11,506 nucleotides of DNA from Bacillota bacterium (GTDB taxonomy: Bacteria; Bacillota; Clostridia; Lachnospirales; Bianqueaceae). How positions within the stretch are numbered: the first letter of the stretch is position 1; every line of letters starts with the position of its first letter. The position numbers and the translations under genes are program-made. The notes beneath the pieces were generated by a model that saw only the letters and a list, made by a program, of their open reading frames with translations, had not been told where the DNA came from and did not search any database. Below are positions 1-7,365 of the stretch, in pieces. Location of the stretch: the NCBI GenBank assembly GCA_017474705.1, contig JAFVHC010000058.1, forward strand, positions 1-11,506, read 5' to 3'.

Positions 1-1
1 C

Positions 2-454
2 GAGAAATTCTTCGGCCAGTTCTGGGCGGATGCCATCGGTGCGATCAACGTTTCCAAAGAACTCAGCAATGATAATTCCGCCTCCGTCAGCATGGAGCAG
101 ATCTATAGCTGGGATCCGGACCTGATCTTCATTACGAATTTCAATACCGCGAAACCGGAAGACCTGTATGACAACACGGTCGCGGACTATGACTGGAGCG
201 AGATCGATGCGGTCAAAAACCAGCAGGCCTTCAAGATGCCTCTGGGCATGTACCGCAGCTATACGCCCGGTGCCGATACCCCGGTCACCCTGCTGTGGCT
301 GGCCAAGACCGCGTATCCGGAAGTTTTCGCCGACATCGATGTGACGCAGGAAGCCATCAACTATTATCAGGAGGTTTTTGGAGTCACGTTGACCGCGGAA
401 CAGGTCGAGCGGATCTTCCAGCCTTCGACGGCCGCCGGCCATGTGTTCGATTGA
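2..454 (+). CDS. ABC transporter solute-binding protein, iron/siderophore/B12 type (3' part only)
   Basis: Only the C-terminal 150 residues are present; the reading frame is open to the left edge, so the start and any lipoprotein signal lie outside the window. The visible part has the usual C-lobe pattern of the periplasmic-binding-protein-2 family that serves FecCD-type importers. A helix ending in 'SMEQIYSWDPDLIFI' is followed by 'AVKNQQAFKMPLG', the strand-turn region that normally reads W..l.AVk...vy.vP.g. A helical end '..TYPEVF'-like segment ('AKTAYPEVFADID') and a closing helix follow. From family knowledge, this lipoprotein captures an iron chelate, haem or corrinoid outside the membrane and passes it to a permease/ATPase pair. 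The substrate cannot be told from this fragment. The permease and ATPase genes are not downstream, so they must lie upstream or elsewhere. It ends in TGA about 20 bp before a strong hairpin, which makes it the last gene of its operon. Confidence 0.8.
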   Translation, partial: EKFFGQFWADAIGAINVSKELSNDNSASVSMEQIYSWDPDLIFITNFNTAKPEDLYDNTVADYDWSEIDAVKNQQAFKMPLGMYRSYTPGADTPVTLLWLAKTAYPEVFADIDVTQEAINYYQEVFGVTLTAEQVERIFQPSTAAGHVFD

Positions 455-472
455 TCGATCATTGTATAAAGA

Positions 473-519
473 ATGCCCGCCCGGACCCGTAAGGGAATCG
501 GACGGGCATCTTGTGTTTC
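473..519 (+). terminator. Rho-independent terminator of the solute-binding protein operon
   Basis: Left arm ATGCCCGCCCGG (473-484) pairs with right arm TCGGACGGGCAT (498-509). There is one C-A mismatch (480/502) and one G-T pair (484/498). An inner CCC (486-488) / GGG (493-495) can extend the stem. The tail is only moderately T-rich (CTTGTGTTT, 510-518). It lies 18 bp after the stop codon of the preceding gene and before a new promoter. Confidence 0.8.
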
Positions 520-539
520 AAAGGCTGTTGTGGTAAAAT
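511..539 (+). promoter_or_regulatory. Sigma-A type promoter for the tsaE operon, extended -10
   Basis: TTGTGT (511-516), a 17-bp spacer, then TAAAAT (534-539) preceded by TGG (531-533), which makes an extended -10 (TGnTAAAAT). A start of transcription near 545-546 would give a leader of about 25 bases before the tsaE ATG. The -35 lies inside the T-rich tail of the upstream terminator, so end and start signals are abutted. This is predicted from sequence only. Confidence 0.5.
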
Positions 540-570
540 CAGCAGGTAAAAACCACTATTGGAGTGCTAT

Positions 571-1005
571 ATGAAACAGCAGATGACATACAGTGAGACG
601 GAGACAAGAGCACTGGCGGCAGAGCTTGCGTCTTCGGCGGAAAAAGGGCAGGTGTTCTGCCTTGAGGGAGACCTTGGCGTTGGCAAGACCGCTTTTGCCA
701 AAGGGTTTGCCGCGGGTCTTGGCGTGACCGAGGACGTCGTCAGTCCAACGTTCACGATCGTACGGGAGTATGAAGGACGGATCCCGTTTTATCATTTCGA
801 CATCTATCGGTTGCCGGATGGGGACAGCCTGTACGATATCGGCTTCGACGAGTACGTCGAAGGCAAGGGCGTCTGCCTGATCGAGTGGGCAGACCAGCTG
901 CGTGAGGAGATGCCGGAGGACGCGGTGTGGATCACCATCGAAAAACGCCTGGAAGAAGGACCGGACTGCCGCTCCATTACGATCAGAAAGGAGAACGGGA
1001 TATGA
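571..1005 (+). CDS. tsaE: tRNA threonylcarbamoyladenosine biosynthesis ATPase TsaE
   Basis: This 144-residue cytoplasmic P-loop ATPase acts with TsaB and TsaD in making t6A at position 37 of ANN-decoding tRNAs. The Walker A motif GDLGVGKT is at residues 33-40. The family's SPTF (58-61), HFDIYR (75-80) and LIEW (103-106) blocks follow in order. The length is normal for the family. I chose ATG 571 over an in-frame TTG at 559 because GGAG at 561-564 lies six bases before 571, and the TTG lies upstream of that site with no site of its own. It is first in a new transcription unit, and its TGA overlaps the tsaB ATG as ATGA (1002-1005), which implies translational coupling. Confidence is high; the P-loop and the tsaB neighbour support each other. 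Confidence 0.95.
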   Translation: MKQQMTYSETETRALAAELASSAEKGQVFCLEGDLGVGKTAFAKGFAAGLGVTEDVVSPTFTIVREYEGRIPFYHFDIYRLPDGDSLYDIGFDEYVEGKGVCLIEWADQLREEMPEDAVWITIEKRLEEGPDCRSITIRKENGI

Positions 1006-1706
1006 AGATCTTAGCGATCGAGGCCGCGGCCAAGACTGCCGGTGCCGCTGTGTACAGTGATGGCATCATCGTGGCAGAAGAAGCGGTCGCCAACGGATTG
1101 ACGCATTCCCAGACCCTGATGCCGATGGTGGAAGAAATCATGAAACAGGCCGGGCTGGATGGACAGGACCTGGATCTCCTTACCTTTACCAAAGGTCCCG
1201 GCTCCTTCACAGGCCTGCGCATCGGCGCAGCTACAGTCAAAGGGCTGAGCCTTGGCTGGCAGAAACCGGTACTGCCGCTGTCTACTCTGGAAGTCCTGGC
1301 ATACAACCTGGCAGGGCACAATGAACTGATCGTACCTGTGATGGATGCCCGCAGGCATCAGGTCTATACGGCGGTCTATGAATGTATCGACGGTCGGCTG
1401 CAGGCTTTGTTCGGACCCGACGTGGTACCGGCCACGGACCTGATCAGGTTCCTGCAGAGACAGGACCGACCGGCGATCCTGGTGGGCGATGCCGGAACGG
1501 TAACGGAAGAAGCCGGCGGCGAAGCTTTTGCCGTGGCACCGGCGCATCTCAATCAACTCAGGCCGGCCGCCGCCTGTGCATTGGCTGAAAGTCTTCTTAA
1601 GCAAGGCGCAGAGCCCATCCCAGGAGCACAGGTGGAGATCGATTATTTGCGGAAACCGCAGGCGGAGCGGGAGCGTGAAGCCCGGCTGCGGGCGGAGCAG
1701 TCATGA
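1002..1706 (+). CDS. tsaB: tRNA threonylcarbamoyladenosine biosynthesis protein TsaB
   Basis: This 234-residue member of the ASKHA/Kae1-like fold is the inactive-paralogue partner that binds TsaD to assemble the t6A-forming complex. The N-terminal strand MKILAIEAAAKTAGAAVY replaces the more common 'LAIDTS' with 'LAIEAA'. The signature KGPGSFTGLRIG is at residues 64-75, and the helix containing LTHSQTLMP (33-41) is typical of the family. AAAGGAG (987-993), eight bases before ATG 1002, supports this start; an upstream in-frame extension would run through tsaE and is not needed. It overlaps tsaE at its start and rimI at its end (ATGA 1703-1706). The C-terminal region is Arg/Glu-rich (EREREARLRAEQS). 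TsaD, its obligate partner, is not encoded in this window. Confidence 0.95.
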   Translation: MKILAIEAAAKTAGAAVYSDGIIVAEEAVANGLTHSQTLMPMVEEIMKQAGLDGQDLDLLTFTKGPGSFTGLRIGAATVKGLSLGWQKPVLPLSTLEVLAYNLAGHNELIVPVMDARRHQVYTAVYECIDGRLQALFGPDVVPATDLIRFLQRQDRPAILVGDAGTVTEEAGGEAFAVAPAHLNQLRPAAACALAESLLKQGAEPIPGAQVEIDYLRKPQAEREREARLRAEQS

Positions 1707-2170
1707 GAGAAGGTCTGTCTCTGCGGCCGATGCAGGTGGAGGATGTGGATCAGGTCCTAGAGATCGAAAACGTATCTTTCTCGCAGCCCTGGTCCAGGGA
1801 GTCCATGCTGCATGAACTGCAGGGAGAACACAAGGCACATTACATCGTGGCCGTGCTGGATGGTGCGGTTTGCGGCTATGCCGGTTTTTGGCAGATCTTC
1901 GATGAAGCGCATATCACCAACGTGGCGGTGCGGCCGGACTGCCGCAACCAGAAGATCGGGGAAGCGCTGCTCTGGGAGATGGACCGCCTGTGCCGCCGTT
2001 TGGGCATCTTGTATCAGACGCTGGAGGTCCGGGTCTCCAACATGCCGGCCCGTAGATTATACAGTAAAGTGGGATTTGCATCTGCCGGGATCCGTCCCGG
2101 ATATTATGAAAAACCGCGTGAGGACGCGGATATCCTCTGGAAGGAAGTACCCAATGAAACTGTATCCTGA
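1703..2170 (+). CDS. rimI: Ribosomal-protein-alanine N-acetyltransferase RimI-like (GNAT)
   Basis: This 155-residue protein has a single GNAT domain. It transfers an acetyl group from acetyl-CoA to an N-terminal amine, classically of ribosomal protein bS18, though the target is not provable here. The acetyl-CoA pyrophosphate loop is RNQKIGEALL (81-90), following the strand AHITNVAVRP (69-78). The late motif EVRVSNMPARRLYSKVGF (108-125) matches the RimI pattern EVR.SN..A..LY...GF. The start is fixed by the ATGA overlap with tsaB. The tsaE-tsaB-rimI order is a well-known bacterial arrangement, usually continued by tsaD. Here the next gene instead begins inside rimI, with a 17-base overlap. Confidence 0.9.
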   Translation: MREGLSLRPMQVEDVDQVLEIENVSFSQPWSRESMLHELQGEHKAHYIVAVLDGAVCGYAGFWQIFDEAHITNVAVRPDCRNQKIGEALLWEMDRLCRRLGILYQTLEVRVSNMPARRLYSKVGFASAGIRPGYYEKPREDADILWKEVPNETVS

Positions 2171-5100
2171 GAATGAGAATCAAAAGCTGCAGTCGGAAAC
2201 GTTCCGTGATCCGGCAGCTGTGTACCGCGGCGCTCCTTTCTGGGCGTGGAATACGCGACTAGAGGAGGAGATGATCCGGGAACAGGTGCATATGTTCCCT
2301 GACATGGGCATGGGTGGATTCCACAGCCATGTGCGCATCGGTCTGGACACCCCCTATCTGAGTGAAGAGTTCTTCCATATGATGGATGCGGCACTGGATG
2401 AAGCGAAACGCTGCGGCCTGAAGCACTGGCTCTATGATGAAGATCGATGGCCCTCGGGTGCCGGAGCAGGTATCGTCACGCAAAACCCGCAGTTCGCGCA
2501 GAAAGAGCTGATCTTTACGGCGGATCAGGTGGAAGAAGCCGTACCTTTCAAGCCGGGCATGGCTTTGACACACGATGTATTCTATGAAATGGCCCGGTAT
2601 ACGGTGGAACTGGAAGAGGGTCTGCTCGTTTCCTATCATAGAGCCGCCGCAGAAGCGCCTGTAGATCGCTATGCCTATCTGGTCCTGGCCGATACGCAAG
2701 CCTGGTGGAACGACCAGAGCTACGTCGATACGTTGAAACCGGAGGCGATCCAGGCCTTCGTCCATCTGACGCACGATGCCTACGCGGCGCGGTATCAGCA
2801 GGATTTTGGCGATACCATTCCTGCGATCTTTACGGATGAACCGCAGTTCTCCAGCAAGCAGACATTACCGGACAGTGCGTCTTCTGCGGACGTCCGCATC
2901 CCCTTCACCGATGATCTGGAAGAAAGTTTTGAGAAGGCTTATGGGATGAGCCTGCTGGACCATCTGCCGGAACTGTTCTGGGAACGTGCGGACGGACAGG
3001 TCTCCGTCGTGCGCTATCGTTATCATGACCATGTATGTGAGCGGTTCGCGGAAGCCTTTGCGGATACAGTCGGTGCCTGGTGCCAGGCTCATGGGCTGCT
3101 TCTGACAGGTCATATGATGGAAGAGCCTACACTGCGCAGCCAGACGGCGATGCTGGGAGAGGCTATGCGTTCCTACCGCGGCTTCGGCCTGCCGGGCATC
3201 GACATGCTGTGCGATCGCAGAGAGTATACTACGGCCAAACAGGCGCAGAGTGCTTCGCATCAGATGGGCTGCCCGGGCGTGACCAGTGAGTTGTACGGCG
3301 TCACCAACTGGGACTTCGATTTCCGCGGCCACGTCCTGCAGAGGGATTGGCAAGCCGCACTGGGGGTCACGACCCGGGTCCATCACCTCACATGGATGCG
3401 TATGGCAGGAGAGGCCAAGAGAGATTACCCGGCCAGCATCGGATATCAGTCTCCCTGGTACAAAGAGTATAAACAAGTCGAGGATCATTTCGCCAGATTG
3501 AATACAGCGTTGACCCGCGGTACCCCAAGAGTGCGGATCGGTGTGGTGCATCCCATCGAAAGCTTCTGGCTGTACTATGGCCCAAATGACAGGACCGGAG
3601 CGTTGCAGGAAGAAATGGAACAGCATTTCTCGGACCTGAACCGCTGGCTTTTGTTCGACGGATTCGACTTCGATTATATCAGTGAAGGCCTGATGAAGGA
3701 TCTTGTCTGTTCCGTCACAAAAGATCCCGTGCAGGCGAAGATCGGGCAGATGTCCTACGATGTGCTGATCCTACCGGATATGAAGACGGTGCGCGGGACG
3801 ACGCTGCAGTTGCTGCAGCAGTTCATTGAAGCAGGTGGCACGGTACTCGTTCTGGGCGATCGCCCGGATCTGATGGATGCCGAACCGTCCTTGCTTCCAG
3901 AGCAGATCCTGGAGAACTGCGAGGTGATCCCCTTTACCAGGACACGGATCCTGCAGGCGCTGGAACCCTGGCGCGAGATCGAGATCATCTGGCAATGTGG
4001 GAAAAAGGCCGGTATGCATACCGACCATCTGCTGCATCAATACCGAGAGGATGGAAACGGACGCTGGCTGTTCCTGGCACATGGGACCCTTATGCCCGAT
4101 AAGGATCAGCCCGCTGAGGAAGCGGTCCGGCTGAAGATCCGGGGCCATTGGAAGATCACATGGTACGATTCATGGACGGGTGAGATCCAACCGCTCAAGG
4201 GTGGCTATCAGGCGGGAGATACGGTGCTCGACGTCCGCATGTACGCGCATGACAGCCTGCTGCTGTATCTGGAACCATCGGAAGCCGACGGCGGGCCGGC
4301 GGAACTGCTGGACCTGCATCCTGTGTCGGAAAACGGTGTGGAACTGTACGTTCCGGACGCTGTTCCGGTCACCTTGGAGGAACCGAACGTCCTCCTGCTG
4401 GATCGGGCAGAATGGCGTTGTGATGAGACCGCGTATCGACCGGTGGAAGAGATCCTCAGGATCGATCGTGCCCTGAGGGAACGTCTCGGATATCCGCAGC
4501 GTCAGACGAAGGAGTATCAACCGTATATGTTGCCGACTGATGAGACTGGCGGGCACCGTGTCTGGCTGCGATATACCATCGAGTCGGAGATCCCGGCAAG
4601 CGGCCTGTCGCTGGCTTTGGAGAACAGAATGGATTCCACGATCCTGCTGGACGGATCACCTGTGGCTGCGGAAGAGGCGACCGGATACTATGCGGACAAA
4701 TCGATCGAGACCATCGCATTCCCGGATCTGACACCTGGAACGCATTTTTTGGAGATCGGTCTGCCGTTTACCTCAAGGACCGACCTGGAGAGCTGTTATC
4801 TGCTGGGTGATTTCGGCGTGCGTGTCCAGGGGACAAAGTGCGTCTTGACAGAAGCGGTCCGTTTGTTGTATTTTGGTGATTGGTGCACACAGGGCCTGCC
4901 GTTTTACGGTGGGAACGTGGTCTATCAGATCCCGGTGGAAATGCCGGAAGCTTGCCGTCTGCGCGTTCAGGCGACCAAATTCCGCGCACCTCTCTGGAAG
5001 GTTGGCCCGGATGTCCGCGCGGCTCTGGCACCATATGAAATGTATGTAACTTTGGAAAAGGGAAAACAGATCCTGCCCTTGATCGTGTTCGGAAACCGTA

Positions 5101-5252
5101 TCAATACCTTCGGACAGGTACATAATTGCGATGAGAGCCTGGACTGGTTCGGCGCCGCTTCCTGGCGCACGGAAGGTCCAGCCTGGTCAGACGCATATTG
5201 TCTGCATCGCATGGGACTGCTCAAGCGTCCTGAAATCTGTACAGCGCCTTAA
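2154..5252 (+). CDS. GH106-like glycoside hydrolase (possible alpha-L-rhamnosidase relative)
   Basis: This 1032-residue protein has no signal peptide, so it is probably cytoplasmic. The N-terminus has the block APFWAWN (27-33), GMGGFHSHVRIGLDTPYLS (52-70) and WLYDEDRWPSG (92-102), which I recognise from GH106-type and related unclassified glycosidases. A TIM-barrel-like region follows. Acidic residues at strand-end-like positions are catalytic candidates: E229 (TDEPQ), E323/E324 (HMMEE) and E379 (SELYG). A Rossmann-like segment near 535-570 (YDVLILPDMKTVRGT...GGTVLVLGDR) resembles the amidotransferase-like domain of other glycosidases. The last ~230 residues are beta-rich with a galactose-binding-like look (LENRMDSTILLDG, HFLEIGLPF). 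ATG 2154 has AAGGAAG (2141-2147) six bases before it; longer in-frame starts would only extend inside rimI. Substrate is unknown; rhamnosidase activity is family-based inference. It is co-oriented with tsaE-tsaB-rimI and the next gene. Confidence 0.75.
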   Translation: MKLYPENENQKLQSETFRDPAAVYRGAPFWAWNTRLEEEMIREQVHMFPDMGMGGFHSHVRIGLDTPYLSEEFFHMMDAALDEAKRCGLKHWLYDEDRWPSGAGAGIVTQNPQFAQKELIFTADQVEEAVPFKPGMALTHDVFYEMARYTVELEEGLLVSYHRAAAEAPVDRYAYLVLADTQAWWNDQSYVDTLKPEAIQAFVHLTHDAYAARYQQDFGDTIPAIFTDEPQFSSKQTLPDSASSADVRIPFTDDLEESFEKAYGMSLLDHLPELFWERADGQVSVVRYRYHDHVCERFAEAFADTVGAWCQAHGLLLTGHMMEEPTLRSQTAMLGEAMRSYRGFGLPGIDMLCDRREYTTAKQAQSASHQMGCPGVTSELYGVTNWDFDFRGHVLQRDWQAALGVTTRVHHLTWMRMAGEAKRDYPASIGYQSPWYKEYKQVEDHFARLNTALTRGTPRVRIGVVHPIESFWLYYGPNDRTGALQEEMEQHFSDLNRWLLFDGFDFDYISEGLMKDLVCSVTKDPVQAKIGQMSYDVLILPDMKTVRGTTLQLLQQFIEAGGTVLVLGDRPDLMDAEPSLLPEQILENCEVIPFTRTRILQALEPWREIEIIWQCGKKAGMHTDHLLHQYREDGNGRWLFLAHGTLMPDKDQPAEEAVRLKIRGHWKITWYDSWTGEIQPLKGGYQAGDTVLDVRMYAHDSLLLYLEPSEADGGPAELLDLHPVSENGVELYVPDAVPVTLEEPNVLLLDRAEWRCDETAYRPVEEILRIDRALRERLGYPQRQTKEYQPYMLPTDETGGHRVWLRYTIESEIPASGLSLALENRMDSTILLDGSPVAAEEATGYYADKSIETIAFPDLTPGTHFLEIGLPFTSRTDLESCYLLGDFGVRVQGTKCVLTEAVRLLYFGDWCTQGLPFYGGNVVYQIPVEMPEACRLRVQATKFRAPLWKVGPDVRAALAPYEMYVTLEKGKQILPLIVFGNRINTFGQVHNCDESLDWFGAASWRTEGPAWSDAYCLHRMGLLKRPEICTAP

Positions 5253-5278
5253 TCGGGCCTGGAAAGGAATTTGTTTTC

Positions 5279-7333
5279 ATGAAAAATCTCAAAAAAGCGA
5301 GAAGCTACGTCGCCGGGATGATGGAAAAACGACCGGTCATCAGTACGCTGATCATGGCTGCGCTCCTGAATCTTGTGATCGAGATCCTGAGCCGCCATTC
5401 ACTGGTCAAAGCGGTCATCCATATGTTTACCATGCCGCATCTGTTCCTGTTCAATACCTTGATCCTGGCAGGAACACTGGCACTGGCGATGTTCTTCTCC
5501 AAGCGGGTCTTCGCGACCGCTGTGATCGCGCTCATCTGGTTCCTTCTGGGCGCTGTCAATTGTATCATATTGTTTTTCCGTTCAACGCCGTTTTCTTTCA
5601 GTGACGTGCTGGTGCTGAAATCAGTCAAATCGATCATTACCGTATACCTGAAAGTGTGGCAGATCGCTGTGGTCGTCGCCGTCGTAGCGTTGATCGTCTT
5701 CGGTATGGTGATGTTGTACCGAAAATCCCCGAAATGGAAACGCCGGCCGATCCGCGGCGCGGTTTCCGTCCTTTCGATCGCCGGCATGGTCACGTATCTG
5801 GCCTTTCTGTTCGTTTCCAAAGGGGTCCTTGCGACGAATATCCCCAATATCGTGGATGCATATCGTCAATATGGATTCGTGACCATGTATTCGGAAAGCG
5901 TCTTTGTGCGCGGTGTTGGCAAACCGGGCTCATATTCTGCCCGTAACGTGCGCGATATCGCCAAGATGCTGGGTATGGAAGAGCAGAGAAAGCATAAAGG
6001 CAAAAAGACAGAAGAAGAGCCCGTCAGCAATAAAGCTACGCAGGGCACGCCCAACGTCATATATCTGCAGCTGGAATCGTTCTTCGATCCTACGCATCTG
6101 AAGGGAATGACGTTCTCAACGTCACCTGTACCGTTCTATCAGTCCCTGAAAAAAGACTATTGTTCCGGATACCTGACGGTACCTTCTTTTGGGGCCGGTA
6201 CGGCCAATACGGAATTTGAGATCTTGAGCGGGATGAATCTGGATTATTTCGGTCCCGGCGAGTATCCGTTCAGTACGATCCTGCAGGATGAAACATGTGA
6301 ATCCATGGCGTATAATATGCGCGAAAAAGGCTATACCAGCCACATGATCCATAACAACAAAGGCACCTTCTACTTGCGCAACAAGGTCTATCCTAATCTG
6401 GGCTTCGATACATTCACATCGATCGAGTATATGCAGGGCATCCAGATCAACCCCCTGGGCTGGGCTAAGGACAAGATCCTTACGGATCAGATCCTGCAGG
6501 TGCTCGATTCCACCGAAAACCAGGACCTTGTGTATACGATCTCCGTGCAAGGGCATGGTAAATACCCTGAGGAAGAAGTCGAGGGATATAAACTGGTCAA
6601 GGTGACCGATTGTCAGTTGGAGGGATGGACGGAGACGGAGATCACAGCGTTTGAGTATTATCTCAACCAGATCCGTCAAATGGATGATTTCCTGAGAGAG
6701 CTGACCACAGCTTTGGAAAGGCGGCCTGAACCTTCCATCTTAATCCTGTACGGCGACCATCTGCCTGATTTCCCGTTCATGGGCTCTGATATGGACAATG
6801 AAACATTGTATCAGACCGAGTATGTGATCTGGACCACGGGCGTATATATCCCGAATGAAAAGAAGGATATGGAAGCCTATCAGCTTTCCTCCTACGTAAT
6901 GGATCGACTGCACATGGACAACGGTGTCCTGACAAAACTGCATCAACTGCGGGAGATCAATGCGGATACCTACCAGGATGATCTGAAAACACTGGAATAT
7001 GACATGCTCTACGGCAACCGCATCATTTACTCCGGAAAGAGTCCCTATGCGACCAGCGATATGCAGTTCGGTACGAAAGAAGTCATTCTTACGGAAGCTC
7101 TGTATAACGAGGAGACCCGGACACTGACGGTCAAGGGTGATAATTTCACGGAGTGGAGTGCCGTGTTCATCAACGGAAAAGAACAGCCGCATACGATCTT
7201 TATCGGTCCGCAGTCGCTGCTCGTGGAAGACGTGGATATCAAAGAAGAAGATGCGATCATGGTCGGGCAGGTGACAGGAGACGGCGAGATGCTCAGCCAG
7301 ACGAATGAGTATTACATGTTGGATATGCCATAA
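5279..7333 (+). CDS. LtaS-family membrane phosphoglycerol transferase-like (sulfatase fold)
   Basis: This 684-residue enzyme has five N-terminal membrane segments (about 20-38, 50-73, 78-100, 125-147, 160-180). A charged linker (about 235-250) leads to an extracellular sulfatase-fold domain. LtaS landmarks are present: metal-binding E266 in LQLESFFD, nucleophile-position T308 in GAGTANTEFEIL (aligning with GKTSDSEF of Staphylococcus LtaS), H426 in SVQGHGKYP and D493/H494 in LYGDHLPDF. The family moves glycerol-phosphate from phosphatidylglycerol onto glycolipid or glycan acceptors; whether this one makes lipoteichoic acid, primes it or decorates another polymer is not decidable. Residues about 600-680 form an extra beta-rich, IPT/Ig-like tail (VILTEALYN..LTVKGDNFTEWSAVFING) beyond the catalytic fold. 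AAAGGA (5263-5268) precedes ATG 5279 by ten bases. It starts 26 bp after the glycosidase, probably in the same transcript, and ends at a hairpin. Confidence 0.88.
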   Translation: MKNLKKARSYVAGMMEKRPVISTLIMAALLNLVIEILSRHSLVKAVIHMFTMPHLFLFNTLILAGTLALAMFFSKRVFATAVIALIWFLLGAVNCIILFFRSTPFSFSDVLVLKSVKSIITVYLKVWQIAVVVAVVALIVFGMVMLYRKSPKWKRRPIRGAVSVLSIAGMVTYLAFLFVSKGVLATNIPNIVDAYRQYGFVTMYSESVFVRGVGKPGSYSARNVRDIAKMLGMEEQRKHKGKKTEEEPVSNKATQGTPNVIYLQLESFFDPTHLKGMTFSTSPVPFYQSLKKDYCSGYLTVPSFGAGTANTEFEILSGMNLDYFGPGEYPFSTILQDETCESMAYNMREKGYTSHMIHNNKGTFYLRNKVYPNLGFDTFTSIEYMQGIQINPLGWAKDKILTDQILQVLDSTENQDLVYTISVQGHGKYPEEEVEGYKLVKVTDCQLEGWTETEITAFEYYLNQIRQMDDFLRELTTALERRPEPSILILYGDHLPDFPFMGSDMDNETLYQTEYVIWTTGVYIPNEKKDMEAYQLSSYVMDRLHMDNGVLTKLHQLREINADTYQDDLKTLEYDMLYGNRIIYSGKSPYATSDMQFGTKEVILTEALYNEETRTLTVKGDNFTEWSAVFINGKEQPHTIFIGPQSLLVEDVDIKEEDAIMVGQVTGDGEMLSQTNEYYMLDMP

Positions 7334-7365
7334 GAAAAAGTCCCTCATCAAAGAGGGACTTCTTC
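7334..7365. terminator. Bidirectional hairpin terminator between convergent genes
   Basis: Perfect 9-bp arms AAGTCCCTC (7338-7346) and GAGGGACTT (7353-7361) surround a six-base loop ATCAAA. Outer pairing GAA/TTC (7334-7336 with 7363-7365) follows one mismatch. Read leftward, the stem is followed by TTTTTCTT, a strong intrinsic terminator for the PHP gene. Read rightward, the tail is the weaker CTTCTTC. The right arm and part of the loop are coding sequence of the leftward gene. Confidence 0.88.

Noticed and set aside
559..570. TTG start for tsaE four codons upstream
   Set aside because: The GGAG site lies between TTG 559 and ATG 571 and is correctly spaced only for the ATG.
1812..2153. N-terminal extension of the glycosidase frame by 114 codons
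   Set aside because: The extension is an out-of-frame reading of rimI (Arg/Trp/Cys-rich), whereas ATG 2154 has a good ribosome binding site and leads directly into the conserved N-terminus.
2865..3626. 253-residue open frame on the minus strand inside the glycosidase gene
   Set aside because: Antisense shadow without motifs; the plus-strand frame shows clear glycosidase blocks through this region.
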